Origin: Hirudinaria manillensis
Lineage: Eukaryota > Annelida > Clitellata > Hirudinida > Hirudinidae
Direction of reading: 5' to 3'
Assembly (NCBI GenBank): GCA_034509925.1
Contig: CM067526.1
Span: 12,168,010 to 12,232,009 of the forward strand
Length of the DNA: 64,000 bases
Numbering within the stretch: the stretch's first letter is position 1; each line of letters opens with the position of its first letter. A program made the position numbers and the translations under genes. The notes under the pieces are model-generated. The model was not told where the DNA came from and ran no database searches. It worked only from the letters and a program-made list of their open reading frames with translations. This document shows positions 46,506 through 57,943 of this stretch, one piece after another.

Positions 46506-49500
46506 GTCGTCGTCATCGTCGTCGTCGTCGTCGTCTTCGATGTCGTCATCATCATCACCTCATCATAGGATGACTAAGAAATAAAAAACATCATTGATGA
46601 CGTCACAACTCGCGTGATACGTCTGCCTCGCTGAGGACCACACACGACGACGACGATCAATGTGCGTGACAATTTTGGCGGGAAAGAGGCATGACGGTGG
46701 ATATTTGTTTTGTTGATTTTGTTTTTAAATCGAAATGTAAACAAACGGCCCTTGGTTTGTTTATACGAATCATAAATACGGTCCACTAATTTGAAAACAG
46801 CGAGTTAAGATATACCACAAGAAATATTAATTTTAATAACGATATTAATAAAATAATAATAATAATAAAATAATAATATTTAAAATAATAATAATAAATA
46901 TTTATGATAGCACCTGATAATTATGATCGTATGCTATAAACAACCAATTAATGGCCAGGCTCTGAAACGAAGAGATGGCCGATCAATGATCTGCTTAAAT
47001 CAATGCTGACATATTTCATTCAGTCGCTCATTGACGATTGATATCAAGATTGATTTCAAGCCACCGCTTCCAGCACTGCTTCACTCTCGTCTCCAAACAA
47101 CACACGTTGCCTGGAAAAGCCAGCGTCCTGATTAACGTAATGATTGGTGGAAAAGAGTGTTGCTGCAAATAAATTCTTTCCAGCCGAACGTTATGAAAGG
47201 ATTGGCGTATTAGAAGCACCATTATTTTGTAACTGTAATCGTCAGCGTTTAGTTCTTCAGCGCTTCTATAACGATGATTTGCGCTAGAGTTGAAGAGCGC
47301 TTAGCTATGGAAAGACAGTGCAAACGTCAGTTCCTTTAAAGACCGGAGTGATTCCAGAGTAGTGGAGTTGGAGGTGAATTGGAGGTGGAAGTTGTTCTTC
47401 CACTGGTACATGAAAGAGCCGCATCGCACTCGGCCTGAGCGGAATGCATTATTGCTTGGCGCGTCCGCTCGCCATATTGATGAGCTTCCTTTTTTCAACT
47501 TCCGCAGTCGCTCGCTGGCGCCGACTTTTGCGGCGGCCGGCCGATCGAACGCCCGCGTCGCCGGGGGCAGCAAGATGGTAGACGTTGACGGTGATGACTA
47601 CGTTAGAGGATTGTTTACTGTAGAGAAACTAAGCCGTAAATAGGGGTAGAATACGACTTGAGGTGTGAAGGGGCTCTAATGTCCAACACATCATCTTCAT
47701 TATCACCATGACCATCGTCGTCGTCTTCTTCGTCATTACATCCTTACCACTGTCTCTGACAACGATATCGTTTTTATCACCAAAATCCATATCGCTGTCG
47801 CTAATAATATAATAATCGGTGAGCACACGATTAATGGCCATTTCGGGTCTCGAAATCTCGAGAGTAGATTCGTTGAATACTTAATTATTTTTAAATTTAC
47901 CGATTAATTAAGTTTCATGATTATCATCTTTAATGAATCAGTTGATGTTCAAATGAGAATGTTTGTAACCAATGTCGGTAGTTAAGCATCAAAAAAAAAA
48001 AATTTACCGATATTTTTTCTAAAATGCTTTAAATATTCTCAAGTTTCCAGTTAAAATTAATTAATTCGCATAAAAACAACATTATTTTATTTATCAACAC
48101 CGATGTCATCATCGTAGGATGTTTCAACCGTCCCCACTTTCCTCTTTGGACATCCATGGTATCTTTTACACCAAAGCCCTTGCAAAGATGACAACAGCCA
48201 ATGTACTGTCAACAGTTTATTTTACTCGGGGTACATCCCGTCAGTGCATCACGCAAAAACTTTACTCCACTACTTGGAACCGATCCAGAAAGAGTTTCAA
48301 TTTCTACCGCGGGCTTTCAATCGCGTCTTTGGGTCTTTCCAGTCTCTCCAGGACTCATTCCGGCAACAGATTGCACACTCCGAGAGACGTTTTCCATGAT
48401 TTAATGCACATTCGCTGCTCGCTGGTGCGTGAAATTCAGAAACTCAATTCTTACAACCTTTCCTTTGATCACAGAATCGGTGCTGCAACCTGGCCGGGAA
48501 CCTGGCCTGGCCCAGGCGACAACTTTTTCTTGTGCTTTCCCTCCATTTCTTCTCTCCACTAAAGTCGAAATAAATGTGTGAATATTGAATCTTCACGTGG
48601 CCCATCTAAATCTTCATAACGTCTGTAACAACATCTGCAATACGTTCGGTACAACAATAACAACTACGACAAAAATTGAAATATTAAAAAAGATTTTATT
48701 AAAATAAATTTTTTTAATAACGTTAAGCTGATAATTCAATTTAAAAAAAAAGTTGCGACCGAACGTTCGCATCGGTCAGCCACGAGCACAACCTTTCTGT
48801 CACGGACGCCCAAAACGTACACGTAAAAAGCTGATGGAATCACTGGAGCGTGTCTGAAGAAGTTGGTTCGTCGTATAGGAAATCTCGCGGGAAAATTCGT
48901 GGGAGGATGGAGATTTTTGCTCGGTTTTATGTCGTAACTGGAGTAAAACGGAGTCCCCAAAGCTGGCAGTGATTGCACTGATGTTTTTGCTTCTACATTG
49001 AGTCTGATGTTTCTCTCGTATTCCTCAGGTCTAGACCAGAGAAGCGACAACAGAAGGCACTGCAATTCGAACGAGAATCAGGTAGATACGATGATGATGA
49101 TGATGATGATGTGATGATAAGCTTATTATTTTCAAGAAAGGAATAATAAATACTTTCTCAAACTACTGCAGCTTTTTACCATCTTATAATTTATAAATAT
49201 TAAAAATTTATTTTAAATAATTTATTACAAGTATTTCATTAAAAACTATTCCTCAGCAGACGTGGTCGTTCAAAAACAGTCCAAAACCTCCGAAACCAGA
49301 TCCGGATTCTCCCAACGACCCTTCTCGATTCGCCAACCCCTCTTCGTACTCGGTCCACTCGGGCCTACCGCCCCCTCAGTACCGACCCGGGGTTTACTAT
49401 ACCTCGATTCCTCCATCCGCGTCACTTGCTGCAACTACGGCCTTGGATTACAACAATTCCGGTACGATGTTCGCCCATTATCAGACGACCAACATCACTT

Positions 49501-50077
49501 CCATGTCCTGTCCCAGCATCGAGCAACATCCTGCGCCTTCTTACGGGATGTTGACCCCTGGTATGACCTTCTGGAATGACCTTTGTCACCCCGTGGAGTT
49601 AGTTAATCATGAATTTCATTCCTAGGGAACTGCGGCTACCCCCAGTACGGTACGGGCGTCTCGTACCCCCACGCTCAATACCATCCCTATGATCCAAGCT
49701 GGCCTTCAGTTCGATATACAGGTTGAAGATTGATTGAAATTGTTTTCTTATTAATTTAAATTCTTTTTTCTTCTTAAATTTATCTTTAAAAAAAACCACC
49801 AAACAGCATTTACTGTGTTGCAACTGTGGAAAATGTTGAATGATAAAATGTTGACAACTTTGTGGATGGAGATGCGTCAATCACACGTTTATTTTATCGA
49901 CGACATTTTTCTGATGACTGAAGTCTTCTATTCAAACTATCCACGTTATTTTTAGGTCCGTACGGCTACTACATGGGAAACAATGGCTCTCTGGCCACAC
50001 CTACCGCCGAATTGATGACCAATCACGGACCAGTGGGCGGACTGTCAGTTTCTGAGTACAAAATTAATCGCTGCTGA
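36168..50077 (+). CDS. Pax2/5/8 transcription factor
   Basis: Nine coding exons, 488 aa: 36168-36249, 36858-36920, 39039-39204, 43525-43722, 45600-45985, 49029-49081, 49260-49560, 49626-49721, 49956-50077 (TGA); phases all agree. The ATG is the first in frame after a stop. The paired domain (about 49-176) starts [20 protein letters not shown] and includes [58 protein letters not shown] and [17 protein letters not shown], diagnostic of Pax2/5/8 rather than Pax6 or Pax3/7. Polyglutamine runs of 9 and 12 sit at 208-216 and 226-237. YTIGSILG (257-264) fits the octapeptide, a Groucho-binding motif. The rest is rich in Pro, Tyr and Ser ([26 protein letters not shown]) like the family's activation region. 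I see no partial homeodomain, which Pax2/5/8 proteins normally have between octapeptide and C terminus. It would act in the nucleus as a sequence-specific regulator. Confidence 0.95.
37274..37379. repeat. (ATT)n microsatellite in Pax2/5/8 intron 2
   Basis: About 35 copies of ATT with a single GTT interruption near the end. Confidence 0.95.
37545..37602. repeat. (AAC)n/(AAT)n microsatellite in Pax2/5/8 intron 2
   Basis: Runs of AAC passing into AAT. Translated it gives poly-Asn or poly-Leu, which are artefacts. Confidence 0.95.
37857..37930. repeat. (AAT)n microsatellite in Pax2/5/8 intron 2
   Basis: About 24 uninterrupted AAT triplets. Confidence 0.95.
40420..40600. repeat. (ATC)n imperfect microsatellite in Pax2/5/8 intron 3
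   Basis: ATC/GTC/ACC triplets over about 180 bp. Its apparent poly-His, poly-Ser and poly-Met frames are not genes. Confidence 0.93.
40789..40930. repeat. (AAT)n/(AAC)n imperfect microsatellite in Pax2/5/8 intron 3
   Basis: About 47 triplets of AAT with AAC interruptions. Confidence 0.93.
43723..45599. other. Pax2/5/8 intron 4
   Basis: About 1.9 kb. 44160-44800 is GC-richer with two similar pyrimidine-rich blocks (TTTTTTTTCCTT and TTTTTTTTCCTCCC near 44305 and 44486). No exon recognised. Confidence 0.6.
45859..45882 (+). other. Pax octapeptide coding segment (YTIGSILG)
   Basis: Eight codons in Pax exon 5, right after the polyglutamine and serine region, with the I-x-x-I-L-G pattern of the Pax2/5/8 octapeptide (vertebrate YSINGLLG or YSINGILG, from memory). 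It marks the gene as carrying the Groucho-type repression motif. Confidence 0.75.
46430..46560. repeat. (ATC)n/(ACC)n/(GTC)n microsatellite in Pax2/5/8 intron 5
   Basis: Compound trinucleotide repeat of about 130 bp. Confidence 0.93.
47440..47600 (+). promoter_or_regulatory. CpG island inside Pax2/5/8 intron 5
   Basis: GCGGCGGCCGGCCGATCG and similar CpG-dense sequence ending in GCAGCAAGATGGTAGACG, in otherwise AT-rich DNA. The dense CpG and the AAGATGG motif are typical of TATA-less promoters. It could be an alternative internal Pax promoter or an enhancer. Confidence 0.35.
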
Positions 50078-52297
50078 GAATTTTTTTTTATTTTATTTAT
50101 TTATATAATCAAAAGAAACTCAAATTGAAAGTGATAGATTTGATTATTTAGTGTTATCCGCCACGTTGCCAGCTAATTTTGGACGAATTTGTCAGCAATG
50201 TTTTTTGTACGCTCTCGACAATTCTCGTGCATTTCTTCTGATTTATCCGCGTGTCTTTTAGAGGAATTTTGTTATCTTGTTTGTTTTTTTTTTTGCTATT
50301 TTGTCGAAAAAACCCCAAAAAGATATGATAAAAGTCATTCTTAATGTCGCCGTCAATAACAATCTGCACAGATTTCAAAATGTAAACAGTCTTTTTTTTC
50401 TACGTACAAATGTCGGGAAATAATGGATTACACTTGCACCAATGTAACGTCTTATGAAAGTCTCTGTGCAATATTTTTAATCGCAGATCTTTTTTCGAGT
50501 CATTTTCGTCAACTTGTCAAAAATGTCCGTCGCACTTTCTCATCTCGAGTTTGTAGTTTGTTATTATTATTATTTTAATTTTATTATTTTTGTTATTATT
50601 GTTATTATTATTATTATTATTGTACTTTTATTATTTTTGTTATTATTGTTATTATTATTAATTACGTTGCAATCTTTTATTTACCAGTACGATTGCTATT
50701 GATGATTTTTGTTTACATGTTGCTCTAGAAAAACATGTGCGAGGTGCCTACGAGAGTGTCAACATAAAAAGTATGATGAATATTCATAATTACGATAAAG
50801 TCGCACAAATTATTACCGTTATTGTCATTAATATTAACGACATTATTGGCATTAACATCCATCGCGTGAGATGGAAACTGCTGGAGAGACAGAAAGTTTT
50901 AGGAAAGAGGAAATGAAATACAAACGCTTGAAATATGAGTGACTGACTAGGAAATAAGTTCGCGTGTACGATGACTGATGATTAGAAAAGCTGAGAGATA
51001 GTGACTGAAGGGAGAGTAGAAGGATGGGGGTCTTGGCCTTGAGTTGGGGAGATAAGAGTGGCACAGGATGACGTAGTGATGATGACGGTGATGGTGATGA
51101 TGATGCTGGGGGCCTATCCATTACCTAGAGTGGCACGATTGCTACATGACAGTCGGACAGGAAGTGACGTTGATTTCACGACACGTGATCAAAATAATGA
51201 ATATGGCGGTTTTTTATTGTCATTTCACTTGCCTGCCGCTAGTCTCGCCATCGGAGCTTCATAGCCACTTGACTTTCAGCGGTTGTTGCGACGCAGGTGG
51301 AGAGCCCGAAAGCCCTGGATTTACGTGCAGACGATTTAAATTACGCTCGAGTTTAATGGAAAAGCATTTCCAGGAATGTGCACGACCACCGGCGCTCGGA
51401 TCCAGCCGGACTGCTTATCAGCCGTGGAACAGGAAGATTCCGATGTGGAGATCCCCGTCGGCGCATCATCAATGCGTCATTATGACATCATCGTCACGTG
51501 GACAATTCATCATGATGACATCACAGCCACACACTGGCAGCTTCCTATTAAGTTTTCGCCTGCTTTTACTGGCCGCACGTTAATTAACCTCAATAATTAC
51601 TAAGTTTTCAGAGATAACAATTTTGTTTAATTATGGTTTAATACAATTTCAATTTTAATGAGCGACTGTGACATTTGTTGCAGAAAAATGAAAATAAATA
51701 AAGTAAAATCTTCCTAGAACCAAGATGGCCCTCCTAATGATGGAATTTTTACGGATGCCGATTCGTCGTTCAAACAATTGCATATTTAATTAGTCGTATA
51801 ATTAAGAAAATTAATTACGAAAGTCCGCTGCAAAGTAGAGTTCAGTCTGAGTGGAAAGTAATGCAATGAATGAGTACGGATATCATGCAAAGCTGATACC
51901 AAGTATTATCATTTAAAATTTAATAGCCATTTTGGATCGTTTACATATAAGAATTCGTGCCATTTTAAATTTTTGAAATGGAAAAAAGGTGGATCAATAA
52001 TTTTTATTATGTTCGACAGGTGGACATATTTTTTTGTGGAGATTAACTTTTAAAATTTTAGAAATTTTCGAGAAGACTTTTAAATAAAAACTTAAAGTTA
52101 TTAATAAGAAACCAAAATTTATTTATTTACAAATACGAATTGTATTAAGTCACGGCCAATGACCAACAAAAGAAAATATACTTACCCCAATGCAATTTAT
52201 TTATTTATTAATACTTGAATAATTAATATTAATTAAATAATGTCATAATATTAATAGTAATAATATTAATATTAATTAATAATCGCATCTGAAGTTT
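50078..52297. other. Convergent intergenic, Pax2/5/8 to transporter array
   Basis: Contains the Pax 3' UTR, an (ATT)n-rich block at 50560-50660, and a GC-richer segment at 51000-51560 with open frames (51146-51583 the longest, 145 codons) that carry no family motif. Minus-strand AATAAA signals near 52197 could serve transporter A. Confidence 0.5.
51157..51187. promoter_or_regulatory. Clustered ETS, CRE and E-box motifs
   Basis: ACAGGAAGTGACGTTG (an ETS site overlapping a CRE half site) followed 11 nt later by ACACGTGATC (canonical CACGTG E-box). This is a compact transcription-factor cluster in the GC-richer island downstream of Pax. Motif evidence only. Confidence 0.35.
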
Positions 52298-54707
52298 CTA
52301 TTTACTTCCTCTACGTCTTTTCCAACTCTGAATCAAAAGTATGGCGCAAAAGTTCAAACCATTCAGGGTACTAACTCCCCCGACAACATAAAACACATCG
52401 TCGTAAGAATGCCTGATATCATAAACAAGTCCTGATATTAAGGGGTTGACAAGAGAGCCAAAACCCATGACGAAACATGTCGATGTCCAAGCCACATCTA
52501 CATCCATATCCATGACTTCGTTCGATGTAGCGTAAATGAAGACGAAGCTAACTGATCCGGAAACCCCCAAAACTAAATGCAGGTAAATATATAATTATAA
52601 CTATTAATAACCATTTTAATATTGCCGAAGTGTTTCTAAAAACTAAATACATAAATAAACAACCCACTCGCAACAACCAATAATAGTACAGCATGAATAT
52701 AAGTTATCTAACCAATTGAAAAGACCATGATTATTCCGTAACTAGGGTCTGCAACTGGCCATATAAACATGATAACAGCCAGAGAAAAGCTTGAGAATAC
52801 ATTCAAGTAGAGTAAGTTGCCCTTGAACTTGTTTGAGAAAGGCATAATGGCTATGTAGATCAGAACTTCTGTAAGGCCGATAACTACCATGACTATGCTG
52901 GATTCTATTTTTTTATATCCTCTATTCTCCATGTAATGCGGCTACTCAAATTTATCAAAATTGATTTTAAATCATTATAATATTATAAAATTATAAAATA
53001 ACATTATAAATAATTGGATTTATTTCTTACCAGATTTAACAAGGGCACCAATTGACTAGCTAAAGTCAAAAGTACACCAAAGAGCCAACAGATTCTTTCC
53101 GGTCTTTTCCAAATATCCAACCAGCTGTTTCTTTCCATCTTTTGTATCGATCCACTATTCTCCAGAGTTCCGTAATCAGTGACACTTAATTTTAAACTTG
53201 CGTCTATTTTGTCTTTTCTGTTTTTGAAGGATACCTTTTGAGGCATTAAAATAATATTCATATCGTAAATGTAGCTTATTCATTCATTCATTTGCCCTAG
53301 GAAACTGTGTAAAATCTTGGAATTTTGGATATTTAACGTAAGTAATCGTGATAGTGTTGGAGTATTTTTAAATAAGCTTTGTAATAAGTTTAGACACAAA
53401 CTAATGAAATAATAAAGATGATAGCAGTGAATGTATTAATATTTATAGTAAATAAACCAACAATGATAATAAAGAGACAAAAAAACTATCAGTCCACTTA
53501 GCAATGACTCACGATTTGAAAAAACACGAGACTGGAAATTATTCCAGCGACGAACATTTTGGCTCCCTGAACCAAGAACCCAACCCTCCACGATGAAACT
53601 TGTATGACCCACGCATAAAATGGCGGGAAGACTAAAATCGCTGTCAATGATTAAAGTGGAAATATTTAATAAATGAACAATTAACTCGAGAAACTAAGAG
53701 AAATACAGGTAATCAAATCAAAAAACGCACTCACTTATCGGGTAAGCCAAATGAAACAAGGACGTAGCGAGCAAATGATATTTATGCTCTGGTGAAAAAA
53801 ATTCCCTGACGACCAATGTCGAAGTGATGAAAATCAGGGAAGATCCCAATCCGTTAAAAATGCTAAAAGTGAGAAACAACCAGGAAATGTCATTGATAAC
53901 TGCCGAGATTAGACAACTGGAAGTTATAATCAGAGTTCCTGACAGAGAGCAGATGGTGTATCCTTTCAGGCCAAATCTTCGAATGATCGCCGTCGGTATT
54001 GGGGTTAAGAAATCCGTGAAGACAATTGACAAGACACCAACCCAATCTTGATAAAAATAATGATGGTTTGGTATGGCAAGGTTTAGAGTCAAGAATGCAA
54101 TGTTTATTACAAATAATTTTATATACTAACATCCCTAATATATTTTTTATCTAACATTATATTTTGAAGCAAATAAAATCTATTTACACGGACGTTTATT
54201 GGATTAAAACTAATATTAATTATTTTAATATTACGTGCTGCCATGAAAAATAATTGTTTCCACACTTGTGTTCACAATATTAATAGCTTTTATTGATTTT
54301 TCAACTGCAACATTTCAATGATTTATGAAAACGTCAATTATTTCAACACTAAGAATGTCACGATTAGGACAATTATAAAATATAACTGGATTCATTTATT
54401 TACTTTTTCTATGAATTAAGGCCTACCAAGATGATTCACGTTCGCCAAACTCACCTAATTCAACCATTGGCAGATCATAAATCCTTTTAAATTCTGCAAT
54501 GAAGACTCCAAAGCAATACGTTGGAATGGTTCTGAACAAATTGAGAAAGAATCCGGCAATGCACACCATCCATCCGAATTTGTCTCCTATCAAAATGCCT
54601 TAATAATTTAGGCAGACTTAACCAGTATTTTGTCTTTACAACAAATAGCTAAATTTATTTTAAAATAATATTTTAATACCTTCATAACTTCTGTCATTTT
54701 TGTCCAT
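52298..54707 (-). CDS. Monocarboxylate transporter-like MFS protein A (SLC16 family)
   Basis: Seven exons in gene order: 54680-54707, 54455-54586, 53735-54046, 53513-53640, 53031-53234, 52713-52941, 52298-52572; 435 aa. Phases agree and introns are GT-AG. The start codon sits in a 28-nt exon (MDKNDRSYE|G), an extra exon the other three copies lack. The second exon has an upstream stop and no suitable ATG, so this exon is needed. TM1 region is GWMVCIAGFF. Loop motifs include FGLKGYTICSLSGT, SWLFLTFSIFNGLGSS and PLISGLVYDIRHSYDDVF, the last resembling the TM10-11 region of MCTs. Hydrophobicity suits about 12 membrane segments with a central loop in exon 53031-53234. The most divergent member of the array. 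Proton-linked monocarboxylate transport is a family inference; the substrate is unknown. Confidence 0.85.
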
Positions 54708-55453
54708 ACTTTAATCCAAGTACAGAAAATATTAAAAAGGACTATTTTATTTAAAACAAATTATTAGGATCATATACGGCCTTGGATATTTTAAAATTGA
54801 CCATGCACTATCACCTGCCGCTTTCGACAGTCAATTCGTATATTCTACACTCTATACTGATACTGATATCTGTACGTCGATTGACGTGTTGTGCTGCTAG
54901 GTTTTGATGATGATTCCGATGATGAGAATGTTCCAAATAGATGTTGAATGACTATTATTGGAAATAAAATCTTGATAAAATCTAGTAATGGTTTAATTGA
55001 TCTCGACATAAATTTCTAAACATTTCGCTGAGACTCACATTGAATTTTACTAAGCAACATAAGGTTGTCGAGCAAACATAAGGTCAAAGTTAAGTTTGCC
55101 ATGTTTGGAGTACTTTTAAGTACTTTATTCTTTTATTTAGAGTCAAAATAAATTTTGTAAGTTATAACTTATGGGCTTATGGTTATTACCTGGTGCAATA
55201 TTTGAAAAGAAATGAATTAGTTACTTGAGGTACCTGGCAGACAAAATCTAACCAGGGCCAAATTTTATCAGTTTTTCGTGGATTTATAGAGTTCCAAGAT
55301 AGGGTAGGAGGAGGTACCAAAGGTCTCCGCTATTGGATTGATGCTTGTAGCTGCTAAGCATTTAGTCTGTCAGTTGTCTAACATTATTTGATAGCGAGGA
55401 ATGAAATGTAATAAAATAATCTGAAACTTCCATGTGATATCGAGATGAATTTT
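54708..55453. other. Intergenic, transporter A to B
   Basis: About 750 bp, AT-rich, upstream of transporter A and downstream of B. A minus-strand AATAAA (plus-strand tttatt, 55452-55457) overlaps the B stop codon. No gene seen. Confidence 0.6.
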
Positions 55454-57417
55454 TTATTTCGTAGATTCATAATTGTCCCTCTTTCTATTAAAAACGTTGG
55501 TTATTGGAATAATTGTAAATATCAGTCCATTGATGAAACATACGATTCCAACAATTCTGAATACGTCATCGTATGAGTGCCTAAAATCGAAAATAGCTCC
55601 CGATAAAGCAGGACTGATTAATGATCCAACTCCGATCGAAACACATGTGGCTGTCCACGACGTGCCTATCTTCATGGACATGTTTTCCACCGATGAAGGA
55701 GTGAGAAAACCAAAGGACATCATGATGGCCACGCCTGCAGCTGCATATCAATGAATGGTATCAATGTATCAATCCAAACTGTGCAGGGAAGCTGCCTAAT
55801 GACGTGTATTATTATAGCGCTATCTTTTTGCTTATTACAAATTATTTAAATTTAATTACAAATAAAATATAAATAAAAATACCTGCAGAGAATATCATAA
55901 TTACTTCGAAGGAGGGATCGACAAAGGACCAAATCGTAAAGAGAATGGCCAGAAATAAACAAGATGCAATATTGGAATATATTAACTTTCCTTTCATGAG
56001 ATGTCCAAAGGAGGAACAAATTACAAATGAAAAAATTTGTGAAAGACCGTATGATACCAATGACAACGACGATTCAACTTTTCCATAATTTCTGTTTTCC
56101 ATGTAATGGGGCTAATAAAAAGTAATATTAACTTCTGATAGTTAAGCAATGAAAATGTTCAAGGTATGTTTATCTTACCAAATTATACACGGGAATTGTC
56201 TGAGTTGAAAAGGTTAAGATTATTCCTAAAAGCCATGAAAATCGTTTTCGTGTCCCGCAAATGCCTTTCCAGTCGGAATCGAGTTTGGAATTGTTCAAAT
56301 CACAGTTCGACTGGTTGGCTGGATCTAGGGTCTTGATAATTTCAGTTTTCGTCATTTCTGTGGGATGCTAGAAGTGATTAAAATAACTAACATATTAAGA
56401 GTTACATGGAAAAAAAACTGTAATTTAAAAGCAAATCTTTTAAATTAATAAGGATCTGAATGTAATTTATTGCATAGCATTAACGAAAACAGAAATGTTT
56501 ATAAATGAGATATTTACTCAAACAAATCAATCATTTACACACAATTAATAAAAATAATAAGCTGCATGCTGTTCCGACAGTGACCATCATAATACCTCCA
56601 ACCATTAAAGCTATTCTCCAAGACGTAATTTGAATAATCCACGAAAACAGAGGGGAACTGAACGTAAGAGCTAGAAAAACAAGAAATTAATAAGTTAAAA
56701 ATTTAATAAATTATTTGATAAAACGAAAAGAATTATTTAAGCCATTTAAACCTATCGGGACAGAGGACTGGAATGCCGTCGTCGCTGAAATGTAGAATCG
56801 ATGATCGGGTGAAAAGAATTCATGGACGATGAGAATGGAGGACATGAGTAAGAAAGAGGCACCAAGTCCAGCTGGAAGACTGAAAGTTAAGAAAAGCCAA
56901 GAAATATGGCTGACGCGTGAGGAAACGAAACAACTGCCTGCTATCAACAACGTTCCAATGAATGAGCAAACTGCATATCCTTTCCTACCAATCCTAGGAA
57001 TAATAAAGTTAGGAATAGGTGATAAGATACCTGTTAAGGTAAGCGGTAATACCCCCATCCAATCTGAAAGTCAAATTTTCTTTTTGATATGAATAATATC
57101 CGTTTAAATAAGAAATTCAGAGAATTTCTTTTTAGTTATTGAAGTTGTATCACATTCACTGGTTCATAGTAATATCAGCAATTTATTTATACCTTCTTAA
57201 AGAATCATAAATAATCAAACTACAGCTATGAAATATATCTCTAAATATTTATTACGATTAATAACTGAATGATATCATTACCTAGTTCAGCCATCTTGGT
57301 TTTGTAGAGTCGTCTGAACTCCGCGATGAACACTCCGAAACTTTGGATCAAAGAACTTTTGATAACGATTAGAACGACACCCGCTATGCAAACAATCCAT
57401 CCATTTCTATCGCTCAT
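55454..57417 (-). CDS. Monocarboxylate transporter-like MFS protein B (SLC16 family)
   Basis: Six exons in gene order: 57282-57417, 56752-57063, 56543-56670, 56179-56367, 55883-56111, 55454-55740; 426 aa. Starts MSDRNGWIVC. Further landmarks are IGRKGYAVCSFIGT, HISWLFLTFSLPAGLGAS, SWRIALMVGG, HYMENRNYGKVESS and LSGAIFDFRHSYDDVF. The last-exon acceptor was taken at 55741-55742, giving AAGVA, by alignment with C and D. A later AG would only remove two codons. The exon pattern equals C and D, so they arose by tandem duplication. Likely a plasma-membrane solute transporter; substrate unknown. Confidence 0.88.
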
Positions 57418-57943
57418 GGTTAATTCTACAATTCTATGCCAAACACATAATCAAACCAAAATATTTGCTAAACATCTAACAAAAGCATTTGTGGTCGATC
57501 GAAAAGGACCGACACACTTTGTTAGGAGAGCAGTTGAGTTATTGATTGCCTCGAATGTCAAAAAATTTGTTAATTTGTGGCCTCGACCAAAAACATCTGC
57601 TTCGATACATTATAGCCAACATTGTGGCCAACGTAACGTTGTATCATTGATAAATATATTTATGAATTTCATTGACAAGACTCCAAATTTAAAGCTAAGT
57701 CTTTATTAAATTTGACCTTGAAATGTTTACAATTTGTGTAACTATAGATCTGTTAAAGTGATATCAATTTATTGGCAAGTGTTCTTTTCTTACTAACATG
57801 TTCGAATCACGAGTTGTGACTCAATGAATGATAATAAATGAGTTATTGTTGGGTACCGTATAAAACACGATAGCTTCCCTTCCGAGTAATTAATTTTTGT
57901 TCGTGGACTTTATAAAAATAAGAAAATAAATGTAATGCAACTT
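57418..57943. other. Intergenic, transporter B to C
   Basis: About 530 bp. A plus-strand open frame runs from 57326 to 57709 across the first exon of transporter B and on into this spacer, but it is antisense and has no domain. No gene seen. Confidence 0.55.

Larger units (their letters stand above)
45986..49028. other. Pax2/5/8 intron 5
   Basis: About 3 kb. It contains an ATC/ACC/GTC microsatellite (about 46430-46560), a strongly CpG-rich island (47440-47600) and a C-rich stretch with all three plus frames open for long distances (48119-48480). One of these frames resembles homeodomain helix 1, but an exon is not proven. Confidence 0.6.

Noticed and set aside
51146..51583. 145-codon plus-strand open frame downstream of Pax
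   Set aside because: No domain, overlaps other frames and a transcription-factor motif cluster; probably compositional.
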